Assembly (NCBI GenBank): GCA_900539425.1
Contig: UQBX01000021.1
Location: forward strand, 1 to 42,336
Origin: an uncultured Oscillospiraceae bacterium
Lineage (GTDB): Bacteria > Bacillota > Clostridia > Oscillospirales > Acutalibacteraceae
Reading direction: 5' to 3'
Length of the DNA stretch: 42,336 nt
The translations under genes were made by a program, and so were the position numbers. This document shows, piece after piece, positions 40,736 to 42,336 of this stretch. The notes under the pieces are model-generated. The model did not search any database. It worked only from the letters and a program-made list of their open reading frames with translations, and was not told the DNA's origin. Positions within the stretch are counted from its first letter, which is position 1. Each line of letters begins with the position of its first letter.

Positions 40736-41974
40736 ATGAACTCAATTTTAGAAGAAATCGAAAAACTTAGTTTTACACAGCCACAGACCATACCTGAAAG
40801 GGAAGAGTGGAAAGAGACTGTTCAGGAAGTAAAGAAAATCATTGAAAAGAAAGCGGATGCTTCACTTGTAAATAAAGAACCTGTTGAATTTCTGCTTGAC
40901 AGTGATGAAATTCCTGAAGACAGATTTTATGCAGATGTTAAATCCGCTCATCTGGAGTGTTTCTTTAAAAGAGGCACGGCAGATTATCTTGTTGTATTTC
41001 TTTCCGGCGCCCGTACACGTTCTGACGGCGTGGCACCTTATCCCACCTTTTCAAGCTGGTCTTGGTACAAGGATATAAACGCCTCTCTGCTGTGCATTGA
41101 TGATCCTATGTACAATACATATCCTGATATGGTTGTAGGTCTGTACTACGGCACAGAAACTGATGATTACAGGCAGGATACCGCTGTACTTATAAAAAAA
41201 ATCGCACAGCTTCTCGGAATAGAGAACAAACATATAATTTTGTACGGCCGCTCAGGCGGAGGTCCGTCAGCAGTGGCTATGTCTGATTATATCAAAGGTT
41301 CTTGTACCTGTACTGTAAACGGGCAGTACGATACTCCGAATTTTCCGTACACCGTAGAGGAGTTTGCAAAGTTTTCAAAGATAGATGTAAAAACCGATGA
41401 AAACTTTAAAAAGAGAGATGATGTTGCCGGAATTATAAAGCGCAACCCTGAAAATACATATTTGTTTATTACAAATATTTTTTCGGCAAAAGATGCAAAC
41501 AACAGTATACCGTATTTCAAAAAACATTTTGATTTTGATCACAAATACGGTATAGCTCAGTCGGAAAATGCTTTCTTTTGGACATATTCCGCATGGGGTG
41601 TTTCAGACGCGCACAACTCTTTCGATTCTGTATCAATATTTAAAATGATTTTTGAGATCGTTATCGGTCTTTCTAACGGGATGTCAGTAGATAAAGCAAA
41701 TATACTTGCCATGTCGGTCAATGATTTTTGGTTTGAGCGCTATAATCACTTAATCAAGCGCAAGCAGTACGAAAATCAAATATCCGAACTGAATACCGAA
41801 CTTTCTGCTTCTAAAGAGGAGATAGAAACGCTGAAAAAACAAGTGAGTGTTTTGAACGAGAGTTTCGGCAACAGATTATCAAGAGCGTTTAAGCGTCTTT
41901 TAAATAAAATTAGGCATAAAAAAAAGACCTATACTTCCATTCGCCATATCAGAATACCATACCATCCGGCGTAA
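40736..41974 (+). CDS. Alpha/beta-hydrolase-like protein with C-terminal coiled coil
   Basis: This 412-residue protein shows an alpha/beta-hydrolase-like core: LVVFLSGARTRSDGVAPYPT, LLCIDDPMYNTYPDMVVG and a nucleophile elbow LYGRSGGGPSAVA (Ser near residue 183), with DAHNSFD as a possible catalytic His region. The first 70 residues are helical. The last 60 (from about YENQISELNTELSAS) form a coiled coil and a basic tail. It resembles proteins found with capsule or surface-glycan export genes (XcbB/CpsF or Asp2-like), but I am not certain. The start at 40736 has AAGG about 11 bases before it; an upstream extension overlaps the ATPase gene. Neighbour context suggests glycan modification at the cell envelope. 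Confidence 0.6.
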   Translation: MNSILEEIEKLSFTQPQTIPEREEWKETVQEVKKIIEKKADASLVNKEPVEFLLDSDEIPEDRFYADVKSAHLECFFKRGTADYLVVFLSGARTRSDGVAPYPTFSSWSWYKDINASLLCIDDPMYNTYPDMVVGLYYGTETDDYRQDTAVLIKKIAQLLGIENKHIILYGRSGGGPSAVAMSDYIKGSCTCTVNGQYDTPNFPYTVEEFAKFSKIDVKTDENFKKRDDVAGIIKRNPENTYLFITNIFSAKDANNSIPYFKKHFDFDHKYGIAQSENAFFWTYSAWGVSDAHNSFDSVSIFKMIFEIVIGLSNGMSVDKANILAMSVNDFWFERYNHLIKRKQYENQISELNTELSASKEEIETLKKQVSVLNESFGNRLSRAFKRLLNKIRHKKKTYTSIRHIRIPYHPA

Positions 41975-42087
41975 AGTCAAGTCTTTTCCCGAAAAAACGT
42001 TGTCCTTAATAACGTAACTTTGTTTGCATAGGTATTCCATACCAAATACAAGCATTCCGTTTAGATATCCAGCCTCATCTTAAAATA

Positions 42088-42126
42088 ATCAGGAGAAACT
42101 TCTTAAGGAAATAAGCTTCTCCTGAT
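42088..42126 (-). terminator. Terminator of the MsmK/UgpC-like gene
   Basis: ATCAGGAGAA and TTCTCCTGAT pair perfectly, with a further AGCTT/AAGT(T)-like extension. On the minus strand TATTTTAAG follows, a short T-rich tail. Confidence 0.6.
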
Positions 42127-42136
42127 ACTTCATTAT

Positions 42137-42336
42137 TCAATGCAGAATTGCCATCTGTGTATCTCTATCAAATACGTGCATTTTATCAAGATCCAACACA
42201 AGTGTAATATCATCACCTCGTCTTGCTTTTGTATCTGATCGGAGACTTGCTGTAAGTGTTTCACCATTTTTCTCACAGTACAGACAACACTTATCACCGA
42301 GCATTTCGTATACCTCTACTTTGGTCTTCACTTGAG
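42137..42336 (-). CDS. Sugar ABC transporter ATPase, MsmK/UgpC-like (C-terminal part)
   Basis: Only the last 66 residues of this gene are in the window; the frame stays open to the right edge, and the GTG at 42331 is internal. The sequence (KVEVYEMLGDKCCLYC, SLRSDTKARRGDDITLVLD, MHVFDRDTQMAIL) matches the TOBE-type C-terminal domain of MsmK/UgpC/MalK ATPases, which energise import of oligosaccharides and often serve several importers. The Walker motifs would lie outside the window. A terminator follows it on the minus strand. Confidence 0.85.
   Translation of the reverse strand, partial: QVKTKVEVYEMLGDKCCLYCEKNGETLTASLRSDTKARRGDDITLVLDLDKMHVFDRDTQMAILH

Noticed and set aside
41930..42065. 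Short inverted repeats (GAATACC ... GGTATTC) after the hydrolase-like gene that could be transposon ends.
   Set aside because: They are only seven bases, with no transposase fragment or target-site duplication visible between or beside them.

Overview
The window is a stretch of ordinary chromosome from an anaerobic, low-to-mid GC Firmicute. It looks like a gut clostridium of the Ruminococcaceae/Oscillospirales type. The evidence is a one-chain pyruvate:ferredoxin oxidoreductase, ferredoxin-type thioredoxin reduction, a 2-hydroxyacyl-CoA dehydratase type system with its ATPase activator, strong AGGAGG-like ribosome binding sites, TTG/GTG starts, a Gram-positive lipoprotein and many intrinsic terminators. 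I see no phage, insertion sequence, integrase, CRISPR array or rRNA. The lineage is inferred from gene content alone.

Layout. 0.1-6.5 kb: two acyltransferase-3 membrane proteins, a tRNA-Arg(CCG), a cytoplasmic GH20 hexosaminidase overlapping a membrane M28 peptidase, and an acidic protein of unknown function. 6.6-10.2 kb: a LacX/GalM-like epimerase, glutamine-dependent NAD synthetase, and a membrane-anchored protein with a Gly/Ser/Asn repeat stalk. 10.3-14.0 kb: pyruvate:ferredoxin oxidoreductase behind a long, structured leader. 14.2-17.0 kb: a metallophosphoesterase and an MFS sugar-type transporter. 17.1-20.7 kb (minus strand): a TSCPD protein, a GH36-like glycosidase and a signal peptidase I carrying an N-terminal zinc ribbon. 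20.8-24.8 kb: an inositol operon iolG-iolD-iolE. 24.9-27.9 kb: a five-gene operon with a polar amino-acid ABC transporter, a ferredoxin:thioredoxin reductase-type protein and thioredoxin. 27.9-29.1 kb: an AI-2E family membrane protein. 29.3-32.3 kb: ACT-domain protein, homoserine dehydrogenase and aspartokinase. 32.3-35.3 kb: a two-gene 2-hydroxyacyl-CoA dehydratase-like system in which the second subunit is fused to its ATPase activator. 35.3-38.1 kb: greA, lysS with an N-terminal DUF1508 pair, and a small DUF1648 protein. 38.1-42.0 kb: ilvD, a glycan-export type ABC ATPase and an alpha/beta-hydrolase-like protein. The right edge holds the C-terminus of an MsmK/UgpC-like ATPase.

How the parts may work together: pyruvate oxidation yields reduced ferredoxin. 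That ferredoxin could feed both the thioredoxin reductase-type protein encoded next to an amino-acid (possibly cystine) importer and the ATP-driven low-potential electron activator of the dehydratase-like system. The most interesting observations are the fused dehydratase/activator gene with a preserved internal start, the importer-FTR-thioredoxin operon with a palindrome between its -35 and -10 boxes, the DUF1508-LysRS fusion, the zinc-ribbon signal peptidase, and the folded leader of the pyruvate:ferredoxin oxidoreductase gene.
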